Assembly: GCA_021831785.1 (NCBI GenBank)
Contig: JAKBMB010000020.1
Location: 1 to 64,000, forward strand
DNA from: Deltaproteobacteria bacterium
GTDB lineage: Bacteria > Desulfobacterota > Binatia > Binatales > Binataceae
DNA: 64,000 nt
Direction: 5' to 3'
The notes beneath the pieces are model-generated. The model saw nothing but the letters and a program-made list of their open reading frames with translations, was not told the DNA's origin and did no database searches. A program made the position numbers and the translations under genes. This document shows positions 19,016-28,324 of this stretch, piece after piece (the first letter of the stretch is position 1; each line of letters starts with the position of its first letter).

Positions 19016-19361
19016 GAACCGGAGCGGGCCGGGCGACCGCCCTTGAATTAGGGAGGAAAGTCCGGGCTCCACAGGGCAGGATGGCCGCTAACGGCGGCGC
19101 GGAGCGATCCGCGGAAAGTGGCACAGAAAAAATACCGCCCGCAAGGGTAAGGGTGAAAAGGCGGGGTAAGAGCCCACCGGCGCGCGAGCGATCGCGCGCG
19201 CATGCTAAACCCCATCCGGAGCAAGGCCAAATAGGAGGAAGAGCTGCCCGCTCGTAATCCTCGGGTACGGCCGCTAGAGCCAATGGGCAACCGTTGGCCC
19301 AGATGAATGGTCGCCGCCCCGCAAGGGGCACAGAACCCGGCTTACAGGCCCACCCCGGTTC
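19016..19361 (+). ncRNA. rnpB: RNase P RNA (bacterial type A)
   Basis: The catalytic RNA that matures tRNA 5' ends. The universally conserved 5' core GAGGAAAGTCCGGGCTCC is present at about 19060, followed by CAGGGCAGGATGGCCGCTAAC-type P4 flank sequence in separated blocks. The 3' conserved AGANNAATGGTCGCC part appears at about 19300, and ACAGAACCCGGCTTA marks the end. The P1 helix forms between GAACCGG at 19016 and CCGGTTC at 19361. Length, about 346 nucleotides, is typical. Ends are set by the P1 pairing. Confidence 0.96.
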
Positions 19362-19402
19362 ACTCGCCGGCACGCAGCGAAGCTCAGCGCCCTGGCGCCG
19401 CC

Positions 19403-20575
19403 CTAGAGCCGGCGCCCGTGCTTTGCCGTAAGCCTGCCGGCCATATCGAACAGCCCGCGCAGATTGTTCACTTTGGAAGGAGACTCGGGCGCCAACGCCA
19501 GGTTAACCTCGCTGGGTAAATCGCGCGCGAAACGGGCAATCTCCGCCATCCGCTCCTGCACTTGCTCGCGATAGTCGTCCAGGTACTCGACCAGCGCGCG
19601 CATTCCAGCCGTAAGTAACGGCGGTTCGAAGATTAACTCACGCAACGACGCGATCTCTCGCAGGTGGAGCGGGTTTTGCGTGCAACCCTCTGCCAGTGCG
19701 GAACAAGTGCGCTCGTCGGCAAATCGGTTGATAACGATAGCGCCGAGGCGAAGCCGACGCGCCTTTAGCTCCTCAATCAGCCGCCGCGCATGCGCCAGAC
19801 GCTGCGGCTCAGCCGTAGTGACCAGGATAAATTTGGTGCACGGCGCGTGGAGCAACCGGTTTACGCGATCGAATCGCTCTTCCAGTTCGCCGATCATCTG
19901 CGCCGCGGTCGAAAAAAAATCGGCGGCTTGCGACAATGCCGCCAATCCGGCGAAGCGCTCCAGTTGTTCAGCTACCAGGCGCGCGGCCCGGCCCGCGAAC
20001 CGCGCTGCCAGGCCGGCGGCGGCCATCGGCGGCTTGAACAGCCAGTGGACGCCGCGTGTCCTGAGCAGACGAGTAAGCCGCTCGGGCGCGTCCAAAAATT
20101 CTAACGCGTGGGCGGCAGGCGGCGTATCAACGATGAGCGTGTCGAACAAGCGATCCTGATGGAGACGATAGAGTTGTTCCAGCGCAGCGTAGGTCTCTGC
20201 GCCGGGGAACTGCTCAGTAAAACGCCGGTAGAAGGAATTGGCAAGGATACGCTGGCGGACCGCGCGCGCGCCATTTAGGTGCTCAACCAGGTCATCCCAC
20301 ATAGCCCTAACGTCGAGCATCACGGCCGAGAGCTGCGCTGCGGGCGTCAGACCGGCGGCGGCAAGGCGGGCGCGGCTCAATTTGTTCGGCCGTAAGCCCG
20401 GTTTGCGCAGGCCCAGCGCGTCGCGCAGCCGGCGCGACGGATCGATCGTAATCAGCGCGGTGTCGAGCCCGGCGTCGGCCGCAGCCAAGCCGAGGGCGGC
20501 GGCAACCGTGGTTTTGCCCACGCCGCCTGTGCCGAGCAAGATCAGCACCGACTGCTTGTTCAGTAGCTCCTTCAC
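19403..20575 (-). CDS. ArsA family ATPase
   Basis: A 390-residue P-loop ATPase of the ArsA/Get3/MinD group. The deviant Walker A GTGGVGKTTVAAALG is near the N-terminus, and switch-like ALITIDPSRRLRDALGL and LIVDTPPAAHALEFLDAPERL are both characteristic. Most bacterial family members are not arsenite pumps, and no arsenic genes are nearby. The protein has a single ATPase half, so it would act as a homodimer. The start is a GTG. It is convergent with rnpB and lies just downstream of a DUF482 gene on the same strand. Confidence 0.88.
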   Translation of the reverse strand: MKELLNKQSVLILLGTGGVGKTTVAAALGLAAADAGLDTALITIDPSRRLRDALGLRKPGLRPNKLSRARLAAAGLTPAAQLSAVMLDVRAMWDDLVEHLNGARAVRQRILANSFYRRFTEQFPGAETYAALEQLYRLHQDRLFDTLIVDTPPAAHALEFLDAPERLTRLLRTRGVHWLFKPPMAAAGLAARFAGRAARLVAEQLERFAGLAALSQAADFFSTAAQMIGELEERFDRVNRLLHAPCTKFILVTTAEPQRLAHARRLIEELKARRLRLGAIVINRFADERTCSALAEGCTQNPLHLREIASLRELIFEPPLLTAGMRALVEYLDDYREQVQERMAEIARFARDLPSEVNLALAPESPSKVNNLRGLFDMAGRLTAKHGRRL

Positions 20576-20701
20576 GGCGCGCGCCGACTCACCGCCGCGA
20601 GCCCTTCCTCAAGAACATTGGCGCCGCGTTCGAGCTCGCCGCGGACCGGGCCGTGCGCCCATCGGCGCCGATTCTTAAAGGGCGTACCCGCTCTCCTCCG
20701 G

Positions 20702-21919
20702 TCACGACTCGTCACCAGCCATCCCCGGCGCACGAGCAGCCTCGTTGGAATTAGAGGGCGGCGGCGGTTTAAGCTGCGTGTTCGCGCGCCCGAAGCTGAT
20801 CCAATCTTCGACCTGGCGCCGCTCTCGCGCCACCGCATCCGCGACTGCGCGGCGCATATGGGGATCGACGATGAGATGCGCGCTCAATGTGGGTGACGGG
20901 TCGAATCCCCTAAGCCATTTGTAATCGCCGCCCGCGCCCGGTTCAAAGCGTTTGAGGCGCGCGCGGATACAATGCTCGATCGCGGCGTAGTAGCTGACCT
21001 CGAAATGCAGGTACTTTATCTCCTCGAAGCATCCCCAGTAGCGGCCATAAAAGACGCCCGCCTTTTGCACATTGAAGGTTGCCGCGAGCAAGCTTTGTCC
21101 TCGATAGGCGCAGACAAAGCATAGTTTCGATTTAAAGCTGTTCCTCAGCAGATCAAAAAACTTCGATTTAAGGTACTGCTGACCCCAGAAAAACTTCTCG
21201 ACCGTCGAGCGGTAGAGCTCGAACATCGGGCCGAACAGCCTGTCCGGGATTTCCTCGCCCTGGTAGACGCGAGTGCTTATGCTCTGCGCTGCGAGCTGGG
21301 CGCGTTCGTATTTTATCGCGTAGCGCCGCTTGTGCCGCAGTTGGCTAAGGTAGTCGTTGAATTCAACGAAACCGGGGTTGCGCCAGTGATACTGATAACC
21401 CAGGCGCTCGATAAAGCCCGCGCGCGCGAGGGCGGCAGCTTCGTCGGCAAGGCAGAAGTTGACGTGCGCCGAAGAAAGCTTGTTATCCACGCAGAGCGCG
21501 GCCAAACTCGCTGCCAGCAGCGCGCAAAGCAGCGCGCGGTCGGCGCCCGGTCGGGTCAAAAATCGCCGCCCGCTGTGCGGCGTGAACGGCACCGCCGCAA
21601 GCAGCTTGGGATAGTAGCGCAGCCCGCGGCGCGCCGCCGCCTCGGCCCAGCCGTGGTCGAAGACAAATTCGCCCATGCTGTGGCTTTTAAGATAAACCGG
21701 GCACGCGGCCAAAAGCTCTCCGTCGCTGGGCCGGCGAACAGCGATATGCGCCGGCATCCAGCCCACGCGCCGGTTGGCGCAGCCCGACTCTTCGAGCGCG
21801 AACAGCCACTCCCACTCAACGAAGGGCGAATCCTCCGGCGTCAGCAGCGAGTTCCACTGTGCGCGCGGGATTGAGCCGATCCGATCAACGATAACTACGC
21901 TGGGTTCCCTTGCCGCCAC
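20702..21919 (-). CDS. DUF482/peptidogalycan-type GNAT acyltransferase
   Basis: A 405-residue protein of the family named peptidogalycan biosynthesis or DUF482, related to FemAB-like GNAT transferases. Diagnostic segments are SPFVEWEWLFALEESG near the start, KRRYAIKYERAQLAAQ in the middle, and the ending FEVSYYAAIEHCIRARLKRFEPGAGGDYKWLRGF. The family's activity is not well established; a role in transferring an acyl or aminoacyl group has been suggested by fold. The start is a GTG. It probably forms a unit with the downstream ArsA-like gene. Confidence 0.85.
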   Translation of the reverse strand: MAAREPSVVIVDRIGSIPRAQWNSLLTPEDSPFVEWEWLFALEESGCANRRVGWMPAHIAVRRPSDGELLAACPVYLKSHSMGEFVFDHGWAEAAARRGLRYYPKLLAAVPFTPHSGRRFLTRPGADRALLCALLAASLAALCVDNKLSSAHVNFCLADEAAALARAGFIERLGYQYHWRNPGFVEFNDYLSQLRHKRRYAIKYERAQLAAQSISTRVYQGEEIPDRLFGPMFELYRSTVEKFFWGQQYLKSKFFDLLRNSFKSKLCFVCAYRGQSLLAATFNVQKAGVFYGRYWGCFEEIKYLHFEVSYYAAIEHCIRARLKRFEPGAGGDYKWLRGFDPSPTLSAHLIVDPHMRRAVADAVARERRQVEDWISFGRANTQLKPPPPSNSNEAARAPGMAGDES

Positions 21920-21980
21920 CGCCGTTGCTATCCTAAAGAGTGTGAGGTGCCGAACCGGGTTGTCCGTGGATTAACGCGCT

Positions 21981-22349
21981 ATGAGTCAAGGACGAAGTTC
22001 TGAAGCCTTTCGCGCACGCTCGACCGGAGCCCACGACCGCGAGGGCCTGACCGGCGGCCAGGTCATCGTCGAACCCAAGACGAAGACCAGGACTAAGCGG
22101 CCATCGCTCTACAGAGTGATCCTCCTCAACGATGATTACACCCCGATGGAGTTCGTCGTCGAGTTGCTCAGGACAGTTTTTCACAAGCCGCAGGCCGAAG
22201 CTACCCGGATTATGCTGCACGTTCATCAGAAGGGAAGCGGCATCGCCGGAATTTACCCGTGTGAGATCGCCGAGACCAAGGTGCGCGCGGTCGAGGAGCT
22301 GGCGCGCCAGGCGCAACATCCGCTCAAGTGCGCGATGGAGCCGGAATGA
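21981..22349 (+). CDS. clpS: ATP-dependent Clp protease adaptor
   Basis: A 122-residue adaptor that delivers N-degron substrates to ClpAP. The core is unmistakable: [20 protein letters not shown] (with the NDD of the binding pocket), the [23 protein letters not shown] stretch with the conserved HxxG, and a final helix. The first 45 residues form a longer than usual disordered N-terminal extension, the part that contacts ClpA. It lies 184 bases upstream of clpA. Confidence 0.96.
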   Translation: MSQGRSSEAFRARSTGAHDREGLTGGQVIVEPKTKTRTKRPSLYRVILLNDDYTPMEFVVELLRTVFHKPQAEATRIMLHVHQKGSGIAGIYPCEIAETKVRAVEELARQAQHPLKCAMEPE

Positions 22350-22533
22350 AGGAAGCGATGCTTGCGCCGCAGCCACTTTTCGGCTGCAAAGGACCGCCCG
22401 GCGGACGTTTTTGCTCGTTCCTTGGCAGTGGTGCTGGTGCGCTAGGGCCCCGAACACCGCTCGTTCGCTGAACTGGATTGCGGCCGGCGAAGGGACCGGG
22501 CTGGGCCATTAAAAGATTCGGAAGGACAAAAGC

Positions 22534-24837
22534 ATGCCGCAACCTGGCGTGATGCTTAGCCGCGAATTGCAGATCACGCTGCAGCTCGCCGCGCACGAGG
22601 CGGCCTCGCGCCGTCACGAATACATCTGCCTTGAGCATCTGCTTTACGCGATGCTGCACGACGCAACCACCGGTGATATCTTGCGCCACTGCGGCGCCGA
22701 CCTGGAAGAATTGCGCAAGCGGCTTATCGACTTTCTCGAACGCAGCGTCGAACGGATCCCCGGCCGCGGACGCACCACGCCGGAGTACACGGTGGGCGTA
22801 CTGCGCGTGCTCCAGCGCGCGGCGCTTCACGTGCAGTCCGCCGGGCGCCAGGAGGTCAACGGCAGCAACGTTCTGGTCGCGATGTTTCACGAGACCGACT
22901 CGCACGCGCTCTATTTCCTGAGCGAGCACAGCATCACGCGTTTAGATGTGGTGAATTACATTTCGCACGGGGTAAGCAAGCTCGAGGCCGAACGCGAAGC
23001 GCCGGCCCGCGACGACGACGCCGAGGGCGGCGACGAAGACGCGCCGAGGCTCTCGCCCAGCCGAGCGCTCAAGGCCTATGCCGTCGATCTTACCGAGCGG
23101 GCGGCCAAAGGCGCGATCGATCCGTTGATCGGCCGCGAGCGCGAACTTAAGCGGGCAATCCACGTCCTTTTGCGCCGGCGCAAGAACAACCCCATCTTCG
23201 TCGGTGAGGCAGGCGTGGGCAAAACCGCGCTGGCCGAAGGGCTGGCGCTCAAAATCCATCGCGGCGAGGTTCCCGCGCCGCTTAAAGGCGTCGAGCTTTA
23301 CGCGTTGGACATGGGCGCGCTTTTGGCCGGCACGCGTTTTCGCGGCGACTTCGAGCAGCGGCTCAAGTCGGTAATCAAGAGCGTGGCCGGCAATCCGAAG
23401 CGGATTCTTTTTATCGACGAAATTCACACGCTGGTGGGCGCCGGCGCGGCGTCGGGCGGTTCGATGGACGCCTCGAACCTGCTCAAGCCAACGCTCGCTT
23501 CGGGAGAGCTGCGGTGCATCGGCTCGACCACGTACCAGGAATATCGCCGCTCGTTCGAGCGCGACAAGGCGTTGGCGCGCCGCTTCCAGCGCATCGACGT
23601 TGCCGAGCCCACCCGCGCCGAGGCGGTGCAAATTCTGCGCGGCCTCAAAGGCGCCTACGAGAAGCACCATGACGTGCGCTACACGGAACAGGCGCTCGAG
23701 GCGGCGGTGGACCTCTCCGCGCGCTATATCAACGACCGCTATCTGCCCGACAAGGCCATCGACGTTATCGACGAAGCCGGCGTCGAGGCACATTTGCGCG
23801 CCGAAGGCCCCGAGCCGAGCGACGTGGGCGAGCGCGAAGTCGAACGCGTAATCGCATTGATGGCGCGGATACCCGAACCGACGGTGTCGACCTCGGACCG
23901 CGAACGGCTGCGCAGTCTGGGCCCCGAGCTTAAGTGCGCGGTCTTCGGCCAGGATCATGCGATCGACGCCTTGGTCCAGGCGATCAAACTCTCGCGCGCC
24001 GGGCTGTCCCATCCCGACCGCCCGGTGGGAGCTTTTCTCTTCGCCGGACCGACCGGCGTCGGCAAGACCGAAGTAGCGCGCCAACTGGCGCGCGTGATGG
24101 GCGTTGAGTTCGTGCGCTTCGATATGAGCGAATATATGGAGCGCCACACTGCCTCGCGTTTGATCGGCGCACCGCCCGGCTACGTGGGCTTCGATCAGGG
24201 CGGGCTTTTGACCGACGCCATCAACCGCACGCCCCACTGCGTGCTGCTGCTCGATGAGATAGAGAAGGCCCACGAGGACGTTTTCAACCTTCTGCTGCAG
24301 GTGATGGACCACGCGGCCTTGACCGACAACAACGGGCGCAAGGCCGACTTCCGCAACGTCACCCTGGTGATGACCACCAACGCCGGGGCGCAGGAGCTGG
24401 CGCGCGCGCTCATAGGCTTCGGCAAAGAGGTAACGCGCGGCGACCCGAAGGGTGCGCTCGAGCGGCTGTTCAGCCCCGAATTCCGCAATCGTCTCACCGC
24501 GGTGATCGAGTTCGCGGCGCTGACCAGGCCGATCGTCGAGCGCGTGGCCGACAAGTTTATCGCCGAGCTCGCCGAGCGTCTTGCCGCGCAAAAGGTGAAG
24601 CTGACCGTGACCCCTCGCGCGCGGAGCTATCTGGTCGAAAAGGGCTTCGATGAGCGCTTCGGAGCGCGCCCGCTCGGCCGCCTGATTGAAACCGAGTTGG
24701 CGCGCGTGTTGGCCGATGAGCTGCTGTTCGGCCGGTTGGCCCATGGTGGTGAAGTCGTCGTTGACATCGCGGCGGACGGCCTCGTGTTCAGTTACGGCGA
24801 GCCGGGCCAACCCGATTCCGCCGGCGCAACGCAATGA
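22534..24837 (+). CDS. clpA: ATP-dependent Clp protease ATP-binding subunit
   Basis: A 767-residue AAA+ unfoldase. It has the N-terminal double Clp_N repeat that binds ClpS (residues 1-145). The first ATPase domain has Walker [10 protein letters not shown] at about 224 and Walker [15 protein letters not shown]; the second has Walker [10 protein letters not shown] at about 505 and [13 protein letters not shown]. The C-terminal domain includes [12 protein letters not shown]. The lack of a long middle coiled coil separates it from ClpB. A conserved acidic insert follows the N-domain ([12 protein letters not shown]). clpP is not in the window. Confidence 0.97.
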   Translation: MPQPGVMLSRELQITLQLAAHEAASRRHEYICLEHLLYAMLHDATTGDILRHCGADLEELRKRLIDFLERSVERIPGRGRTTPEYTVGVLRVLQRAALHVQSAGRQEVNGSNVLVAMFHETDSHALYFLSEHSITRLDVVNYISHGVSKLEAEREAPARDDDAEGGDEDAPRLSPSRALKAYAVDLTERAAKGAIDPLIGRERELKRAIHVLLRRRKNNPIFVGEAGVGKTALAEGLALKIHRGEVPAPLKGVELYALDMGALLAGTRFRGDFEQRLKSVIKSVAGNPKRILFIDEIHTLVGAGAASGGSMDASNLLKPTLASGELRCIGSTTYQEYRRSFERDKALARRFQRIDVAEPTRAEAVQILRGLKGAYEKHHDVRYTEQALEAAVDLSARYINDRYLPDKAIDVIDEAGVEAHLRAEGPEPSDVGEREVERVIALMARIPEPTVSTSDRERLRSLGPELKCAVFGQDHAIDALVQAIKLSRAGLSHPDRPVGAFLFAGPTGVGKTEVARQLARVMGVEFVRFDMSEYMERHTASRLIGAPPGYVGFDQGGLLTDAINRTPHCVLLLDEIEKAHEDVFNLLLQVMDHAALTDNNGRKADFRNVTLVMTTNAGAQELARALIGFGKEVTRGDPKGALERLFSPEFRNRLTAVIEFAALTRPIVERVADKFIAELAERLAAQKVKLTVTPRARSYLVEKGFDERFGARPLGRLIETELARVLADELLFGRLAHGGEVVVDIAADGLVFSYGEPGQPDSAGATQ

Positions 24838-25078
24838 ATCCGCCATACCGCCTCGTTTGACGGGTCGCAGATCAACGCAGTCTCGCGCCGCCGGAGCCCG
24901 CGCGTCCAGCGCTCCGTTTTGCCTCTTCATCCAAGCGTCTTTCGCGACGCAACGGCCCGGCCGCCCAACAGAAGGCTTTCTCCGGATCCGCAAGACCAAC
25001 AGGCGCTGTCCGCGCCGGCGGACCTCCCTTAGCAGGTGTCTCGCATAAAGTATAACCTCGTCACGGTTGGCCCGGGTC

Positions 25079-26020
25079 ATGAAGTTTCCTCGACGCAGAT
25101 TAGAACCGGCGCTGCTGGCCACTTTCGTCGCTGTCGCCGACGCCAAGAAGGTTTCGACCGCGGCGGACTACCTGCACCTGTCGCAACCGGCGGTCACGGC
25201 CCAGGTGAGAAAGCTCGAAGACGCGCTGCGGACGTCCCTGTTCGTGCGCTCGGCGCGCGGCGTGATGATGACGGCCGCGGGCATGCGGCTTTACGAATTC
25301 GCGCGCCAGATTGAGGTCTTGCTGTCCAGGGCGGAAGAAGCCGTAGACGAAACGCGCGAACCCGAAGGGCACCTGGTGCTCGCGGCGAGCACAACCATAG
25401 GATCCTACGTGCTGCCGGGGACGCTGGCCGCCTTTTGCCGCCGCTATCCGAAGGTCGCCGTGGAGCTGATCATCGAGAACACCGAGCGCGTGCTCGAGCG
25501 CGTGCGTGGGGCGAAGTGCCCGCTGGGACTGGTCGAGGGATTGGCCCGCGCGCCTCAGCTTCGCCTGATACGCTTCGCCGACGACGAATTGGTCTTGGTC
25601 CGCGGCACCGATCCCGCCGGCAACGCGCTTTTCAACAAGCCTCTCGCGGCGCGCAATGCTCGCGACCTCGCGGGCTTTCCCTTCATCTGGCGCGAGTTGG
25701 GCTCGGGCACCCGCGCCGTAGTCGAGCAGGCCTTGCGCCGGGCAGGCGTGTCTCCCAAGCGGCTGTCGCATGCGCTCGTATTGGGAAACACCGAAGCCAT
25801 CAAGGCCGCCGTCGCCGAAGGCCTGGGGCTCGCCTTTGTGTCGCGCTGGAGCATTCAGAGCGAGCTGCGCGAGGGTCGGCTCGCGATCGTGCCGTTGGCC
25901 GACCTCTCGATTCGGCGCGTCTTGTCCTGGGCCTTTCCTTCGGGGGCCCTCGACGGTCCGGCCGCGCACTTTGTCAGGTTCGCCCAAGCGTCGGCGCCGA
26001 TGCCGCGCTTGGGCTGGTAG
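25079..26020 (+). CDS. LysR family transcriptional regulator
   Basis: A 313-residue regulator. The winged HTH is at the N-terminus (LLATFVAVADAKKVSTAADYLHLSQPAVTAQVRKLEDALRTSLFVR), followed by a linker helix and a periplasmic-binding-like effector domain from about residue 95 with GHLVLAASTTIGSYVLPGTL. The effector part resembles the CysB/CbbR-like branch. The frame opens with a TTG at 25067; ATG 25079 is preferred. It lies 167 bases upstream of the sulfite dehydrogenase pair on the same strand and could regulate it, which would suit a sulfur-responsive LysR protein, but this is inference. Confidence 0.92.
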   Translation: MKFPRRRLEPALLATFVAVADAKKVSTAADYLHLSQPAVTAQVRKLEDALRTSLFVRSARGVMMTAAGMRLYEFARQIEVLLSRAEEAVDETREPEGHLVLAASTTIGSYVLPGTLAAFCRRYPKVAVELIIENTERVLERVRGAKCPLGLVEGLARAPQLRLIRFADDELVLVRGTDPAGNALFNKPLAARNARDLAGFPFIWRELGSGTRAVVEQALRRAGVSPKRLSHALVLGNTEAIKAAVAEGLGLAFVSRWSIQSELREGRLAIVPLADLSIRRVLSWAFPSGALDGPAAHFVRFAQASAPMPRLGW

Positions 26021-26187
26021 GTCGAAAGATCGCGCAGAGCATCTTGTCCGCGCGGCGTCGAGTCATCAACGCCACTGATGTTGCATCAGTGATTTCGATT
26101 TGACGCCCTACCCGCGCGGCAACGACACTGAGCTTATCGGCAGTTCGCCGCGACGACCCTCGGATGCGGCGCCGAAAAGGAGCCTCG

Positions 26188-27456
26188 ATGTCGATTGAAC
26201 CGAGCCCGACCACCTCAGCAGGCGCCGCTCTGCCGCGCCGCGCTTTCATGAAAATCGCAGCCGCCTTGGGGGCCGCTGCCGCAACCGCCGCCCACGGCCT
26301 GACGCTGGAAGCGGCGCAGTATATGATGATGCCTTTTGCCAACGGCAAGCGGCGTCTGGCGGGATTCCCGCAAAAGCGCGAATTAATTTTGCTGCGCACG
26401 CGCGCGCCGCTGCTGGAAACGCCTATGGCGGTGTTCAACGAGGGAGTTTTCACGCCCAACGACCAGTTCTACGTACGCTGGCACTTGCCGGTGCTGCCGA
26501 CTTCCGTCGATGTCGGAACCTTTCGCTTACGCATCGACGGGCACGTGACAAAACCGGTCGAATTCACGCTGAAAGAGATTCTAAATGATTTTGCGCCGAC
26601 CGAGTTAGCCGCAGTCAATCAATGCTCCGGCAACGGGCGCGGCTTTTTCCAGCCGCGCGTTCCGGGCGCACAGTGGGGCAACGGCGCGATGGGCAATGCG
26701 CGATGGACCGGAGTGCCGTTAAAAAAACTGCTCGACAAGGCCGGCGTCAAGGCGGGGGCCGTGCAGGTGCGCTTCGGCGGCCTCGATTTGGGCGCGATGC
26801 CCGAGACCCCGCTTTTCAAGAAATCGCTAGACATGAACCACGCCTCGGACGCCACCGTGATGGTCGCTTACGGGATGAACGGCAAGCCGCTGCCGGTTCT
26901 CAACGGCTTCCCGCTTCGGCTGGTGGTTCCCGGATGGTACGCCACGTACTGGGTCAAGGCGCTAAACCGCATCGAGGTCTTGGACGCGCCGGACACCGGG
27001 TACTGGATGAGAAAAGCGTACCTCATACCGGACACGCCCGGCGCGGACATGAGCCCAGGCGAGGACAACGTTAGGATGGTGCCGATCGGGCTGATGGGGC
27101 CCCGCTCGTTAATTACCAACCTACGCAACGGCGCTTCCGTGCCGGTGGGCCGCGGCGTTCCGGTTCGAGGGATCGCGTTCGGCGGCAACGCCGGCTTGGC
27201 GAAAGTCTTGTTTTCCAGCGACGGCGGAGCGTCATGGAGCGAAGCTAAGCTTGAACGCGACTACGGGAAGTACAGCTTCCGCCGGTGGGAGAGCAGGTTC
27301 CTCGCAAAGAAAGCAGGCACGCATGTGCTGATCGCAAAAGCAATTAACAGCGACGGCGCGGAGCAGCCGATGCGTCCCAACTGGAACCCCAGCGGTTTCC
27401 TGCGCGGCGTCGTCGAACCGGTCGCAGTCCACGCGCCGTGGAGGACAGCATCGTGA
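26188..27456 (+). CDS. sorA: SorA-like sulfite dehydrogenase, molybdopterin subunit
   Basis: A 422-residue exported oxidoreductase of the sulfite oxidase family. A Tat signal with twin arginines (LPRRAFMKIAAALGAAAATAAHG) lies at residues about 15-40. The molybdopterin domain includes VNQCSGNGRGFFQPRVPGAQW, whose cysteine is the molybdenum ligand, and a C-terminal Mo-co dimerisation domain (from about 290, GIAFGGNAGLAKVLFSSDGGASW). Together with the overlapping downstream cytochrome it matches periplasmic SorAB, which passes sulfite electrons to cytochrome c. Start ATG 26188 has a GGAG site just upstream. Confidence 0.88.
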   Translation: MSIEPSPTTSAGAALPRRAFMKIAAALGAAAATAAHGLTLEAAQYMMMPFANGKRRLAGFPQKRELILLRTRAPLLETPMAVFNEGVFTPNDQFYVRWHLPVLPTSVDVGTFRLRIDGHVTKPVEFTLKEILNDFAPTELAAVNQCSGNGRGFFQPRVPGAQWGNGAMGNARWTGVPLKKLLDKAGVKAGAVQVRFGGLDLGAMPETPLFKKSLDMNHASDATVMVAYGMNGKPLPVLNGFPLRLVVPGWYATYWVKALNRIEVLDAPDTGYWMRKAYLIPDTPGADMSPGEDNVRMVPIGLMGPRSLITNLRNGASVPVGRGVPVRGIAFGGNAGLAKVLFSSDGGASWSEAKLERDYGKYSFRRWESRFLAKKAGTHVLIAKAINSDGAEQPMRPNWNPSGFLRGVVEPVAVHAPWRTAS

Positions 27457-27842
27457 CGGCGCGACAAACCGCGCGCATCATATTCGCGTGCGCGATCATT
27501 GGCGGTACATCCTTAATAATTGCGGGCCGTGCCTTTGCGCCGGCGTATGCCCAAGACCTTTCGCGCGCGCCGATAGAGCTGCACTCCGAGAACGTCACGC
27601 CGCCCTTCGGCGACCGCCAGTTCCGCGGCGGTCAATGGGCCGAGGTCGCCAACGGGCGCTGTCTTTTATGCCACTCTAAGGGAATGATCGACACGCAGCC
27701 GCAGATGCCCCTTGCCGTCTGGAAAAGTGAGATCGCCAAGATGCGTTCGGCCTATGGAGCACCCATAGGCGAGGATGAAATCGGTGGGCTGGCCCAATTC
27801 TTATACGAACGCAATCACCGGAACCGCTCGGCGCCCCACTAA
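27438..27842 (+). CDS. sorB: SorB-like cytochrome c subunit of sulfite dehydrogenase
   Basis: A 134-residue small exported protein. A signal peptide (residues about 12-38, ending FAPAYAQ) is followed by one heme c motif CLLCH (C75, C78, H79). A methionine-rich segment downstream could supply the sixth heme ligand. The start lies within sorA: ATG 27438, or GTG 27453 that overlaps the sorA stop as GTGA. This arrangement and size match the SorB partner of sulfite dehydrogenase. A class III small cytochrome from another complex is the alternative. Confidence 0.85.
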   Translation: MEDSIVTARQTARIIFACAIIGGTSLIIAGRAFAPAYAQDLSRAPIELHSENVTPPFGDRQFRGGQWAEVANGRCLLCHSKGMIDTQPQMPLAVWKSEIAKMRSAYGAPIGEDEIGGLAQFLYERNHRNRSAPH

Positions 27843-27959
27843 TCCCCCGCGCGGCGCCGCCGTTCTCTCGCGAGCCATCCTCGGACCGGCAGGCTTACCG
27901 CTTTGATCCGGCGATGCCGCCCTGTTAGGTTCTCGTTTATGCCGCGTCGGAAGGGTGCT

Positions 27960-28197
27960 CTAGTGCTTCGACCCATACGTAACGCCTTTAGCGCTGCACC
28001 CCCTCACCCGGAGCGCGAATTACTTCGTGACTCGCGCTCCGGCCTCTCCCGGCTTGCCCGCGCGGGCTTCCGCCGCACGCGCGGGAGAGGTGATAGGAGG
28101 GGCGCCCTTTGTGTCCCCTCGCCCGCATTATTTTACGGGAGAGGGTCAGGGTGAGGGTGCAGAATTCCGCATCGATACGCATGGGTCGAAGTACTAG
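27960..28197. mobile_element. MITE-like element, copy 1 (IS630-type ends)
   Basis: A 238-base non-coding element bounded by CTAG on both sides. The left end reads CTAGTGCTTCGACCCATACG and the right end, read inward, CTAGTACTTCGACCCATGCG, giving terminal inverted repeats of about 20 bases. Between them are GC-rich stem-forming segments (a hairpin in GAGCGCGAATTACTTCG.. and GGGAGAGG.. blocks). No reading frame of note is carried. A second nearly identical copy lies at 51365-51598 and a degraded one at 49506-49708. Confidence 0.85.
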
Positions 28198-28203
28198 TGT
28201 GCC

Positions 28204-28304
28204 GTCCCGTTAATAACTTTACAAATATTGTCAGCCATCCGGGATTCTTCGCGCAGCGAAGAATCCCGGTCCGCGCGGGTTGTTCGTCAAGTTATTTACG
28301 GGAC
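28204..28304. repeat. 101-base nested palindrome
   Basis: The outer arms GTCCCGTTAATAACTT (28204-28219) and AAGTTATTTACGGGAC (28289-28304) pair with one mismatch. Inside is a perfect 14-bp stem CCGGGATTCTTCGC (28239-28252) and its complement (28256-28269) around a GCA loop. The whole unit could form a cruciform or a long RNA hairpin. It abuts the right end of MITE copy 1 and lies directly upstream of the DUF2877 gene. It may be a second kind of miniature element. Confidence 0.8.
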
Positions 28305-28324
28305 ATTATACTTGGTGGTGTATA

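Noticed and set aside
19403-20575. Arsenite-pump role for the ArsA-like ATPase
   Set aside because: No ArsB, ArsC or ArsR gene nearby; the family is broad and mostly not involved in arsenic export.
22942-25146. A 734-residue open frame on the minus strand opposite clpA
   Set aside because: It is antisense to a well-conserved gene; the translation is Arg/Ala/His-rich with no domains. High GC content makes such mirror frames common.
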